In this document: positions 1 to 10,280 of the stretch, piece by piece
Layout: the number at the start of each line of letters is the position of its first letter
How positions within the stretch are numbered: the stretch's first letter is position 1
Assembly: GCF_905220365.1 (NCBI RefSeq)
Contig: NC_061124.1
Location: 4,776,501-4,840,500 of the forward strand
Reading direction: 5' to 3'
DNA length: 64,000 nucleotides
Source of the DNA: Vanessa cardui
Taxonomy: Eukaryota > Arthropoda > Insecta > Lepidoptera > Nymphalidae
The notes under the pieces: generated by a model
Seen by the model: only the letters and a program-made list of their open reading frames with translations
What the model was told of the DNA's origin: nothing
Database searches by the model: none
Made by a program: the position numbers and the translations under genes

Positions 1-618
1 ACACAGCTGGTGTATGAGTAGGTTTTGCAGGTGTTGCTATATTTAGGATTAATTTAATAAGCTATTGATACTAACTGCCTAATGCATGTTATAGAAATGT
101 AAAAACTTAGCTCAAAATGGTTCGAATGAATAGTATGATGGATTTAAAAGCCTGATGCGTTGATAAAGCTTCCATTTGATCATCTCATTGTTTCAGTTAT
201 CATGTAATTTTAAAATAAACAGCTATAGTGATACAGTAGTGCTCAATGCTTTTAGAGGACAAAAAATTATTAAATTTTTATTACTAGAACTTGATACATA
301 CAACAATGAACACAAAAATAAACATTGGTTTCAAATATTAACACAAGAAAACAATAGAAATTAGTTTCTTGAATGATTCCATTGTCAAGTATACTTTTTG
401 AATTATATAAATTATTCATATGTTACATTAATTTTAAATTGTTTAGAATACATTTCATGAAGTGTTTTTGACATTGTGACAATCACGATAATGTGAAAGA
501 TAGGACACATGCACTTACCCATTGAACAGAATACAACATAACTGATACATTGAACAGGGACACTCCGTATCTTCATCAAATATAAATAAAACTAATATGG
601 TAATGTTTTCTATTTCAG
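1..618 (+). other. shi intron (partial)
   Basis: This is AT-rich intron sequence upstream of the first visible shi exon, ending in a polypyrimidine tract and tatttcag. No exon, repeat copy or RNA gene is recognisable in it. Confidence 0.8.
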
Positions 619-828
619 AGCTCGGACACGTCAGGCACGAGCAGCATGGATCCTCAGTTGGAGCGCCAAGTGGAGACCATCCGCAACCTCGTCGACTCGT
701 ACATGCGCATCGTGACGAAGACGACGCGTGATCTCGTGCCCAAGACCATCATGATGATGATCATAAACAACGCCAAAGATTTCATCAACGGGGAACTCCT
801 CGCGCATCTCTATGCGTCTGGTGATCAG
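619..828 (+). CDS. shi: shi exon: start of GTPase effector domain
   Basis: The acceptor is a pyrimidine stretch ending tatttcag at 618, and the exon opens with Ser codons (SSDTSGTSS) before [15 protein letters not shown]. It closes with [11 protein letters not shown], followed by GT at 829. The internal ATG at 646 is not a start codon, because dynamin continues upstream. Reading past the donor runs into a SINE-like repeat that supplies a stop codon only by chance. An acceptor two bases further on (620) is also possible. Confidence 0.95.
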
Positions 829-3800
829 GTATTTACAATATGTATTAAAGTTAAAGATGTTTTATTTTTGAGCAGTATCTATTTTCTGGGTGGTAGGGCT
901 TTGTGCAATCCCGTCTGGGTAGGTACCACCCACTCATCAGTTATTCTACCGCCAAATAACAGTACTCAGTATTGTTGTGTTCCGGTTTGAAGGGTGAGTG
1001 AGCCAGTGTAACTACAGGCACAAGGGACATAACATCTTAGTTCCCAAGGTTGGTGGCACATTGACGATGTAAGGAATAGTTAATTTTTCTTACAGCTTCA
1101 TTGTCTATGGGTGATGGTGACCACTTACCATCAGGTGGCCCATACGCTCGTTCGCCAACCTATAATATAAAATAAAAAAAATAAAAATAAAAATATACCA
1201 GTCACTCGGTAGTGAGAATATATAGTCTTCCTGATGGTACACGATAGGCACTGTAAAAACATTAACGAAGCACCGTCGATATCCAAACAGCCATGAAAAG
1301 TGACATGTTTTGGCGTATATTTTTACTGGTTCATTCATCCTTCTAATACAATGATTGGAGATGATATCTGATTAATAGTGAACAGTAAAAGTACTAACAT
1401 CATATGGTAACAGTGTGATCAGTAAAAGTTTGATATTTAGAAATGTTTCCCGCTAAGATTTTCACGACCCATATTAATAAGTCGATCTTCATCGGTAGTC
1501 TCAAATGATGGAAGAGTCTCCGGAGGAAGCGCTGAAGCGCGAGGAGATGCTGCGCATGTACCACGCGTGCAAGGAGGCGCTGCGCATCATCGGCGACGTG
1601 TCCATGGCCACCGTGAGCACGCCCGTGCCGCCGCCCGTCAAGAACGACTGGCTCGAGAGCCGCCTCGACTCCAACCCGCGCCTGTCGCCGCCCTCGCCCG
1701 GCGGCCCGCGCCGCGCCGCGCCCGCGCAGCAGGGTACCGATGCAATCCTAGCCAATTATGTCCAGACTTGTAACTCATTTCTCAGAAAATTTGACTTCTA
1801 ATAGGATATTTGACTGGTTTTTAAAATCCATTTTATATTATTTAGTAGAGGTTTAGGAACCCAGTAAAAGTTGTTTTTTTTTATTTCTAGTACATATTCG
1901 CCGAAAAATATCTTTTTACGAAATCCATATTTAAATAACGCGCGAAAACGCTACTTGGACAATATGGCGCTGCAAAGGCGTCGGTGACGTCACTTTGCTG
2001 TATTTTAATCTGTGGTACATATAGTATAAAAGCAAGATTTACAAGAAAGTGACTTCATCATAAGCCCGGCGTTTTGTGTCACGTAACAAACGTTTAAAAA
2101 ATGCATTTTTATTTATTGATTTCTGAATAAATTAAGTATTATTTTCAACTTTCGTTAGTTAATAACCATTTTTAAACTCATAATATACAGTGATTACAGT
2201 AATTCACAATTCATTTTTTGCATTGTCAAATAGCCTATTAATAGTAAAATTTCACTTAAAATTAGACCAAAAATTACAACACGTGTCTCACAAACAACAA
2301 CATAAGATTGAGGACCCTCCGTGCGTTAAAAAGAAAAAAACATGCATTGCCTATTGGATTTCATTGCCATAAGACATAAAACAAAATATAACGAAGAGTT
2401 CAACATAAAAAGTGTATGATAAAAGCGAGCGTTACTAACGAGCGTCCCCGCGCAGGCTCGCTGGGCCAGCGAGGCGCGCCACCGGTGCCGGGCGGCGCGG
2501 GGCGGCCGGCGCCTCCGCTGCCGTCGCGGCCCGGCGGCTCGGCGCCGCCCCCGCCCGGCGCGCGCCCGCTGCCGTCGCAGGGCCTGCCCGCTCCCCTCAT
2601 ACCCACGTGAGTAATCGATACTTATTTATATCGAACTTTTATTTATTCGATACTTCTCACATGACCTGACTAGGGCTGCACTAGGACGAGGATAGAAAAT
2701 ATCGATGAAGGGAGACAGTATTTGTCGATGTGGAGTCGATGAATACTGTAAAATACCTGAACAAATTCAGTGTATATGTATTTCAAACTTTAATATAAAT
2801 GCTTAAAAGAAATTAACATTGCAATAATTTGTTGTGTTCTATTATCCACGATTGCTAATATTACTAGTATGTAGTATAATATTTTATTCGCTTGCTTTTA
2901 TGTAACAAAAATTTTTAATGGGTGATGTAACAGCCATAATGCAGTTTGTTTGTAGGTCTCGTTTTTCTATACGACTTTATAACAATATAATACTCTCATT
3001 ATAATAGTAAAGTAATTTATTATAACTTATATAATTCCACTAAACTTTCCCTGGTATTAAATTGGTTATTAACATTATCCTTCGCTAATATCTTTTTTAA
3101 TTATAATGTAATTACAAAATGGTATTTTCGTACTTGGTTTAAATATATATGACCTTTTTTAATTACAATAAACAGTGGTTTGCACTTTGTCAGATATTGT
3201 AAGCCAGTCAGTAAGAAGTTATTCTAAACTTCAAGTTTACATAGCTAGCACATTTTAAGGAAGATTTTTAAGCGTTACTCAATATATGCCCACCGCTGTA
3301 TAGGCGTGTATTATAAAGGATATTAGCAAGGTTCCAGTAGTGTGTGGTTGTTCGCAGACGGCGCTAGGATCGCGGACACGGCGTTATAACATAAGTTATG
3401 TACGATGAGGTACTAACTGACGAGCATGTTAACTTAGTGCAGTTAAAAACATTAATTATTATTTTTTAACGTTAAAACGACCGTAGCGGTCGTCATAATG
3501 CTTACTTATGTATAGTATTTTTTTTTATTAGCACATTGTTTTTATTTTGAATTTGTAACGAATTTTACAAATTGCATTATAATTATGTTATATTAATAAT
3601 GTGAAAAAATGTATATTGTCAGCTATAAAATGTTTTGTAATAAGTTAACAATCGTTCAGTGACGAAAATATTTATACAAAATGTTATACACAATATTAGA
3701 AATTTAAATCATGAATACTTATGATACGTCTGAAAGAACGTTGCTTCCAAATTAAATATTAGTAACAAAATATGTAGGGATTAGATTGTAGTGACGAACG

Positions 3801-5590
3801 ATAACTTTTTCTATAGACAGCTGTATGAAATGATAATTATGTTAGATCATTTTTGTTCGTCTACGAGTTATTAAATCTATAATTGTTAGTTTTCTTTCTT
3901 ATGTAATTGTAAGGTTGTGCTTTCATCGAAGAGCTGTCTTTGGAATAAGTAAAACCTCTTTGTGTATTTAAGTAAAATATACTCCAGCACTTAAATTCTT
4001 ATCAAAACGTACGATGTAAATTAAGCTTACACTTTAAAAATGATTTGTTCTGTTCGGAATTATTGGTGTTAAATATACTTGTTTTACGTTCATGTAATAT
4101 AGATGCACTGCATGTCTAGTTGTCACTAATGTGTGTGGTCTTCAGATAGTTTCTTGATTGTTATAATACTAAAAAAAGACTTCCTGTAAATAACTTTTCG
4201 ACAAATTTTATTTATTTCTATAAGTTCAATTATATTCTTTCTGCAACGAGACACATTCACAGTTGCCCTGTAAGAACTCGCAAATAACTAGTCACATCAC
4301 TGAGCTTCATTATGGCAGTTACATTACTCAGAAAAAATCTTACAGAGAGGCTGTGAGACGATTACAATGATTTTATTTATTTACTGACTTGCCCGCCGAG
4401 TCCCCCCCGCCTCCCTTGTGAGTATAGTCTGTTCGCGTTAAGAATGCAGTGAGTTGTCATTGTTTACCGGCCTGACTCCGCCCCCTGACCAATCAAATCT
4501 TTTTAAACAGCAGGGTGAAGGTGTATGCACATTTGTGTTAAAATTCCAACAAATTATATTTGTTTTAAAGACTAAGTATAATGAATTTAAAAAATACACA
4601 TTAAATTAAAAAAATCGAATCGGGGTGAATATTCAACAAAATTCTTAACACTATATACAATCGTTTGCGAATCTTGCCATCGCGATGTAGAAATTTACAT
4701 ATTTTGACATAACGCCATCTAGTAGCTATAGGTTACATTTATTATTACGCGTACAGCTTGAATAAATTAAATATAAATATATAAATAAACAAACATTTAA
4801 ATTATAAAAATAAAAATATCAGTTGATAATTAATTAAATGTGAACTTGACTTTGTAATTTGAAAAGATTTGATTGGTCAAAGGGGGCGGAGTCAGGACGG
4901 TAAAAGGTGGATTCCCACGACCCGCTAGGCGACAGGCCTCACCAGGCGCTGCCCCACCTGTGTAGGCCTGTCACGGCCTGTACTGAGCGTTCCCACGGCA
5001 GTTGTCGGCCTGTTGACTGACATTCATCATGGACATCATTTTTATTTTTATGTTGAGGCGACGAACTATTCCAAAGCGCCGGTTCATTTTCATAAAGAGT
5101 TAAAAACTCAAATATCAGCTCGTTTGTCCATTCCATCATGTGCGTGTACTCTCAGGCACGGCCGCAGGTGAAATGAACGATTACAACCGACGCACACGCT
5201 CCCGTACAGGCCACGACAGGCACCGTTGTGCCACGCTGCGCCGCACCTTTGAACTTACCGACTTCCGATGGGTCGAACGGGTTACATCAGGCCACCGCAG
5301 GCCACATCAGATGCGACGGTTCCCATGGCCTATCGGTCTGTCCTGGCGCGGTCTGACCTGTGAGAAATCAGGCCGTGGGAAGCCAGCTAAAGAATGACAA
5401 ATCACTGCATTCTTAACACGAACAGACTATAGTGCAATAACGGAGCCCCTCAATCAGCCGGCCGGGCGGCGCGGGCGCGGGCGCGGCGCTGCCGCCACAC
5501 GTGCGCCAGCAGATCAACCAGGCCGTCGGGCAGGCCGTCACCGGCGCCGCGCTCAACGAGCTCAGCTCCGCCTTCGCCCGATTCAAGTAA
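619..5590 (+). CDS. shi: Dynamin (shibire), 3' part: GTPase effector domain and proline-rich tail
   Basis: Dynamin is the large GTPase that pinches endocytic vesicles off the plasma membrane, including synaptic vesicles. Four exons are visible: 619-828, 1499-1733, 2456-2606 and 5458-5590. All have AG/GT borders and their phases join without a break (0, 1, 0-carry of AC, stop). The joined product reads [19 protein letters not shown] and [19 protein letters not shown] (effector domain), then [19 protein letters not shown] and VKNDWLE, then a Pro/Gly/Arg-rich tail with PPxP-type SH3 ligands, and ends in [11 protein letters not shown]. The effector domain is strikingly close to fly Shibire as I know that protein. 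The G domain, middle domain and PH domain lie upstream of the window. Identity is very secure; exact borders are read by eye. Confidence 0.96.
829..1498 (+). other. shi intron containing a repeat
   Basis: The first third is the family B repeat. The remainder (1197-1498) is AT-rich. Bases 1225-1265 (cctgatggtacacgatag...) weakly resemble the 3' part of the same repeat in reverse orientation, so there may be an old head-on second copy. Confidence 0.7.
885..1196 (+). repeat. SINE-like interspersed repeat, family B, full-length copy 1
   Basis: This is the most complete + strand copy of a repeat seen at least six times in the window. Landmarks in order are ggtggtagggctttgtgcaa, cccgtctgggtaggtaccac, gttgtgttccggtttgaagg, cacaagggacataacatctt and gatggtgaccacttaccatc, then a tail of A-rich units (ataaaaa). 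The A-rich 3' tail and variable ends suggest a retroposon. It lies in a shi intron just after the donor. The name of the family is not known to me with certainty. Confidence 0.85.
1499..1733 (+). CDS. shi: shi exon: end of effector domain and start of proline-rich domain
   Basis: The acceptor is cggtag at 1498, and the exon opens [19 protein letters not shown]. It is 235 nt (78 codons plus one base) and ends in a G that pairs with GC of the next exon to give Gly. The helix [19 protein letters not shown] completes the effector domain that folds back on the GTPase stalk. [17 protein letters not shown] and [13 protein letters not shown] start the proline/arginine-rich tail that binds SH3 proteins such as endophilin or amphiphysin. 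The exon is very GC-rich against AT-rich introns. The antisense frame over it is a composition shadow. Confidence 0.96.
1734..2455 (+). other. shi intron with a GC-richer block of unknown origin
   Basis: Between about 1930 and 2100 the base composition shifts (aacgcgcgaaaacgctactt, gcgctgcaaaggcgtcggtg, agcccggcgttttgtgtcac) with no coding frame. It has the look of an old interspersed DNA element, but no second copy is in the window to prove it. The rest is AT-rich intron. Confidence 0.5.
2456..2606 (+). CDS. shi: shi exon: proline-rich domain
   Basis: The acceptor is cgcgcag at 2455 and the donor is gtgagt at 2607. The 151-nt exon reads [13 protein letters not shown], then a stretch of PPLPSRPGG and [12 protein letters not shown], ending PAPLIPT with Thr split across the junction. 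There are several PxxP motifs with nearby Arg, as expected of the SH3-binding tail. The strong GC bias explains open frames on both strands here. Confidence 0.93.
3358..3367 (+). CDS. shi: Candidate alternative terminal exon of shi (short tail)
   Basis: A good acceptor (tgtggttgttcgcag, ending 3357) lies in the last intron. If exon 2456-2606 is spliced to 3358, the split Thr codon is completed and the reading is Thr-Arg-Arg-TAG, so the protein ends ...PLIPTRR. The long form also continues with Thr-Arg after PLIP. Fly shi is known to have shorter and longer C-terminal forms, which makes a short-tail exon plausible. The sequence after the stop is AT-rich and could be 3' UTR up to the transposon at 4423, but I see no clean AATAAA there. 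Only RNA evidence can decide. Confidence 0.35.
4463..4904. repeat. Inner MITE-like unit with about 40-bp terminal inverted repeats
   Basis: The left end tttaccggcctgactccg and the right end ggagtcaggacggtaaa are reverse complements with few changes, continuing through a ccaatcaaatctttt arm. The enclosed 350 bp is AT-rich and non-coding. It lies wholly inside the larger element, either nested in it or forming one half of a compound element. Confidence 0.75.
5018..5139 (-). pseudogene. Remnant of a MADF DNA-binding domain
   Basis: Read on the minus strand from the ATG at 5139, the frame gives [19 protein letters not shown] followed by [18 protein letters not shown]. This fits the first half of a MADF (Adf-1-type Myb/SANT-like) domain: an opening W, the LI..Y...P.LW core and a (Y/H)K.K spacer. 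After that the frame leaves the domain (ECQSTGRQ...) where the conserved Ala-Trp should stand, so only about 40 residues remain. MADF proteins commonly accompany PIF/Harbinger transposases, so the fragment was probably carried by the surrounding element and is no longer functional. Confidence 0.6.
5458..5590 (+). CDS. shi: shi last exon: C-terminal tail of long isoform
   Basis: After the acceptor ctcaatcag at 5457, one base completes Thr and 43 codons follow: [17 protein letters not shown], then [18 protein letters not shown], then SSAFARFK and TAA at 5588. The AVTxAAxNELSxAF pattern matches the conserved end of insect dynamin, which makes the exon secure although its frame is short. It begins only 26 bp after the transposon nested in the preceding intron (ends 5431), so that element sits next to the branch point and polypyrimidine tract. 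Confidence 0.93.
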
Positions 5591-5670
5591 ACGACGTGGC
5601 GCCCGACGCTTCCTTTGTGTCGTTTCGAAGTGATGACGTCACTCCGCGGAAGTGAAACGCTTTTGTTTTA

Positions 5671-6008
5671 TAGTACGACACAACTTAGATGTCGCATCGG
5701 CAAAATTCGTAAAACCGATCACATCCGAATCGAGTACGCTATCCCAAATTATCAATATTTATTTCTCATGCGAATATGATCTTTGCACAAACGTAATAAC
5801 TTGTATTATCATATGACCTAATATATTCGTCAATTTGACGCGTCGATTTACATGTACTAGCTTTCTCTGACGCGTGAATCTATAGCGACGAATAGCGTCG
5901 AATGGCGCGATAGGGAGCTGTTTCTATTGGTTGTGTAAATCGGCAGTAATCGGTTTTAATTTCATTCCATTGCATTTTCCGATGCTACATCTAATTTGTG
6001 TCCTACTA
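5671..6008. mobile_element. 338-bp MITE, copy 1, in the shi 3' UTR
   Basis: The ends are inverted repeats: tagtacgacacaacttagat on the left, and on the right the complement of tagtaggacacaaattagat, both continuing through a gcatcgg(c/a)aaa block. A second copy of exactly the same length lies at 27786-28123 with over 90% identity by eye. The flanks suggest a TA or AT duplication, which the palindromic TAGTA end makes ambiguous. It encodes no protein. It sits 80 bp downstream of the dynamin stop codon and must be transcribed with the mRNA. Confidence 0.9.
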
Positions 6009-8876
6009 TACCTTTCTAACATTTGTGAACGTTCCGCCGTCTAACAGCTTTGTGTTGTATATGCAATTGTTAACTCTCGAGCTGAAAATTCGATTCCCTT
6101 TAACGTTTTTTTGAGTGTTTTTTGTGAGGGCGGAGCTTTGTTCGCTCGGATGATGTGTACAATTAACTATTACGATTAAACTACGGATTCGAATTTTCAG
6201 TTTCACGCTACCTTTCTCCAAATTAATGAAGTATTTTTCTATTGTTTAGACATTCCATGAATATTACAGTTGTAAAGGCTTAATTAAATATATCGTTTTT
6301 ATTGCATTGAATAGCAATAATACTACTTTTAGCTCTAAAATGATACTAGACTTATATTTAAGATAGTAATTTAGTATAATTTAAAAAAAAATAACAATAT
6401 ACATATTAGAATGTGATATAAAAAATCACAATGTTACCATAGTCATAAAAATGTGTTACATTAAAAATGGTTTTTAGTTTCTTTGAAGATCACACACCAT
6501 TGACAATCAATGTTTTTAGGTAAGAATTTCGAATCGAAGAATATTTTTATTTATATTTAAAGTATTCCTTAATTTAAAAAATTAAATGTGCACAATGTAT
6601 TGGAGTAGATCTAATAAAATTTAATTAGAAATACTAAGGAATACAGTTAGTCAGTTTTAGTGTGTCCAACGATTGCGAAAATAATTATATTCTTTGCGAA
6701 ATATATTTATTCTAGTACCGATAATTCCGGCGCCAAAAATGTTTTGAAAAATTTGATTCTAAGAATTATATAAAAAAAAAGTTCAGTATTAACTGCGAGT
6801 TATTCCTATGCAGTGCTTTAGGATATTATTAACAATTATACGATGTTAATCGTTTGTCGGATTGTATTTAAGGTGTCCGCTCTATATCGTAGGTCTGTTT
6901 AACGTTTACTTTGGGAAGTAAACAGTAAAGGTATATCCAATGGCTCGAGGTGTTAGATGTAATACGGATTTAAATAGATGAGTTTGTACGCACGACGTCA
7001 CGGCGTCCCGGATTGCAACAGATTATCTTTGAAAGCATATCACGGTATTGTTTGTAAATGTTGCTAGAGTTTTACTCGTAATATAAACTACTCGAGAGTT
7101 CTGAAATGAAATTGTCTTAATTCATTTAACTGACACGAGTATTTTATTTTTCAAAATCTTATCAGTGTTGCAACTTAAAAAAAATACGAGTTGTTAAATG
7201 GATTCAAGATAGTTTTATATCAATATGTACTCTTGATTATCTAAGGAATTATGAAATATATTTGTTGATGTTGCTGCACATGATGATCTTGTCGTAGACT
7301 TAGCTGCGTAGCAAGAATACATTACTCTACGTTCTCACATTGGTGTATAGGTGTACCAGTAGCTTAGGGACGAACACTGTCTCGTATTTCTCTTTTCCGT
7401 CTCTTGTAGTGACGTAAAGTTTTCTAAAGTTAATACATTTGCGCAAACAGTATATTCCAAGCTTGTCTGTTATTGTATATTAAAGAAAATTTGGATCAGT
7501 GTAATCTAAATGTAGCTAAACATATTATGTAATGCAGTTATATAAATTAATCACAAAAATGTTGACTTTACAAATTTGTATGTAAATGAATTGTACTTAT
7601 GGCTAAGACCAAAGCAGTTGTCTCGTGTCGTTGCTGTTAGCAATACCTTTGGTCAATTATTAGAATGTTTTATTCATGGTGATCCATTATGAACTCGTTA
7701 TTAAATACTTATTACATATAAAATAAAGGAATTTTACTCTTGAGAATTATCATCACTTAGAAGTTTCGCTTATATCATTAAATATCGACCAATTATTTAT
7801 CGTTCATTAGCTACGCAGATCTACTTTATACTTAAATATTTATTTTTTCACCATCAGACGTCGTTCCATATGATTTTCCCCAACGAAACTGACTGACGGA
7901 AAGCGGGATTATGACGTCACAATACAGTTCCTACATGATTTTGACGCTCTAGCTAATTCATTGCTCTTATTGATATTGACAAAATTATATGAAAGTAATG
8001 AAATCATAACGTTTTGCTCTCTTGTTAATAGCGTTAGTACCATCGAAAAAAAAAGGTATAGCCAGAGATTGTTGGATTTGATATAGTTTATGAATATTGT
8101 TAATCTTATGCTGTATAAATAGAGTAATTAAATGCTATATGTGTATTCAAGAAGTTTGATTTGGTCCAGTAGGTGTTTGCGATAATATATTAATATTATA
8201 CCGCTAATGAAATCATTTAATTTATCATCCGGACTATGAAATTAGGTAAGCCAAATTTGTGTGTTATGTATATTTCAATACGATAATAAATAAATATCAT
8301 TTCATAACTTTGCTACGCGTGTCTATTGACTATTATTATTAAATCAACTATAGTAGTATCTATCATCTTATTGAAATATAGTTTGAAAATAATATAGCAT
8401 GACCAGAAATAAAATTATAATGCATGCCTTTATATAAATATGTCGCTTATACATAACATTACTGGAATAGTCAGTACGTGCCTTATTCATTATATTTGTA
8501 ACATAAATACATAGGTTTTAGATAAATAATTATAGTAAACATATATTCGATACTCGTTTAAATCGGTATGTAAACAACCGAAATCATATTTTATTTTAAA
8601 TACTCATTGTATAGATATTTATAAATGCTTTTGGGATATGTGCTTACGTGAAAAATTCGATTTTAGCTTGATGCTTTTCGCATGTACATATTGCATTGAG
8701 GAATAAATAAAATATGTAATAAATGTAGTCATAATGTTACGCACAAAGTATAATTTTATGTGTTAATTGCTTTTTATATGCACATTCTCATTATGTCTTA
8801 TTTGTCGACTTTGCCGATGTATAGTTGTATTGTTTTTGAAGTTACACATGAATTAATTATATCTTTAATATGTTAA

Positions 8877-8990
8877 TAGCCGACCAGTGCCAAATGTGCC
8901 GCCAAAGCTGCCTGAGCGACCGCAGAACGGACGGCCATTTTGAACGCGACGTACGCCGCCATTTTGTGATAAGCTGCGCTGTAAATAAAA
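8877..8990 (+). other. GC-richer patch within the shi 3' region
   Basis: A local composition change contains agcgaccgcagaacggacgg and the near-repeat cggccattttg / cgccattttg (8931 and 8957). Both strands are open for about 60 codons with no recognisable protein. It could be a fragment of an old repeat or a conserved untranslated element. It is followed closely by a TGTAAATAAA motif at about 8980. Confidence 0.35.
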
Positions 8991-10253
8991 CGTCTACACC
9001 TAAGCGTATTGCTTCATTGCAATATTTAGTGTATAGCATTGCTTTTTGTCAAAATCGTCAGATCAGTGCTTAGCGACGCTAAGGGTTTCTAATTTATTCG
9101 TATTCATTAATTTAAAAAACCTTATTGCGTAATAATGTAAAGTGTTCTGTATGTGTCGTAGTGAATTTAACGATTTTATTGTGAACATGTATTTCAAGTT
9201 AAGTAAGTGTAAAACTTAATTTCAAGGCTATGTAAAATATATAATTTATGGTATTTCGTCGTTAAATCGACGTTAGAAACTTCATATAAATGTGTATATA
9301 CGTTAAAATAAGTAGCTAGAAATTTTAGCTTGTTACAGTAATCGATGTTTATAATTAATTTTGTAGGTAGTTTGAATTAAATAATTTTAACGAAGATACA
9401 TAAAAGATTAGTCAAATGATATTTAAAAAAAAAGTCTTTTGTGATACGAAAAAAGGTGCTTGAATTATTTTCATTAACACGCCTTTGTGAGATTTATATT
9501 GTCTAAATTGTTTACTGATTTTTAGCATTTAATTTACTCTGCCGTGTGTAAGACTGTTAAAACAAGTTCCTTTCAACTATTCGGACCGTGCAAGTACTAG
9601 CTATAGCTAATAGAAATAGGTCTTAGTTCCACCCTTTGAATAAATCAAATATTTGTGTATTTAAGGAAGTAATATTCCTTTCTTATATAAATAGTTGCTT
9701 TAAAAATGATCAAATTAAATTTTCAATTTTCTTAATTTTTAGTAGTGACATGTTTATTAAAATAGACATTTTTAATGACAAGTCTTTTTGCGTTATTGTT
9801 ATAAAGTTATATTCCGTCCAGTAGAATTTACATAACCGTTGAAAATAGAGGGAAAAAAGAAATATTTAATTTAATTTTTCGATTGTCAAGAAGTTGACAG
9901 CATTTATATCCTTGCACGATCTTATAAATTAAAATCGTATTATTATAAGTTATTTTATAATAGTAAGGAACTAACACCGATCTTATACTCAACATTTCTT
10001 GGTTAACATATTTTATAGATACATGTTAATGTTCAATATGGTGAAAAGGAGTGGCTTTTATACGTTAAAAATGTACCTTTTTTTATTATCAGCTTTCAAT
10101 AACTTACCTACGAATATATATTATTAGTCTCTTGTTTTCCAAACATTCCTTCCACTGTTATTGTGCACGCGGCAGTAAGTGTACCTTTTAATGTATATAG
10201 ATGTAAAATATATGTGACCTGTTTATACATGTGTACATTCGTATACAGATTGT

Positions 10254-10259
10254 AATAAA
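10254..10259 (+). terminator. Candidate distal poly(A) signal of shi
   Basis: AATAAA is followed about 15-25 bp later by an A-rich cleavage-like stretch (cataaaacatt) and then a GT-rich element (attattgttggctttta), the usual order for 3' end formation. Closer hexamers could serve shorter transcripts. Confidence 0.4.
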
Positions 10260-10280
10260 TGTGTACATAAAACATTATTG

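Larger units (their letters stand above)
4423..5431. mobile_element. Composite inverted-repeat DNA transposon (about 1 kb) in the last shi intron
   Basis: The outer ends are inverted repeats of about 39 bp with two mismatches: tatagtctgttcg at 4423 and its complement ending at 5431. Inside, a second pair of inverted repeats (about 4463-4506 and 4861-4904, sharing tgactccgccccc and caatcaaatctttt) frames an AT-rich core. A third block (about 4908-5392) is bounded by degenerate ends containing ttcccacg and carries a protein remnant. A TA target duplication at the outer ends is possible but cannot be separated from the repeat. It has no transposase, so it is a non-autonomous, probably nested element. 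Confidence 0.85.
2607..5457 (+). other. Last shi intron
   Basis: This 2.85-kb intron runs from donor gtgagt to acceptor aatcag. It contains the candidate alternative terminal exon (3358) and the composite transposon (4423-5431). The remainder is AT-rich with no other recognisable gene. Confidence 0.85.
5591..10280 (+). other. Probable long 3' UTR of shi
   Basis: After the TAA there is no coding region for more than 10 kb on the + strand. The interval is AT-rich with many TGTAAATA-like (Pumilio-type) and AT-rich motifs, and it lacks splice-like or coding structure. It contains a MITE (5671-6008) and a GC-richer patch (8877-8990). Several AATAAA hexamers occur (for example 7722, and repeated ones near 8700). 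The one at 10254 has a GT-rich stretch just downstream and makes a reasonable distal end. Long alternative 3' UTRs are common in neuronally expressed insect genes, but the true extent is inferred. Confidence 0.45.

Noticed and set aside
1501..1755. Antisense frame over the shi exon
   Set aside because: It is the GC-rich shadow of a secure dynamin exon on the + strand and has no splice or domain support.
2400..2610. Gly/Arg/Pro-rich frame on the minus strand
   Set aside because: It mirrors the proline-rich dynamin exon; low-complexity GC-rich DNA opens frames on both strands.
5140..5397. 85-codon + strand frame rich in Arg
   Set aside because: It lies inside the transposon block with repeated caggcc words and shows no protein family. 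The opposite strand carries the MADF remnant.
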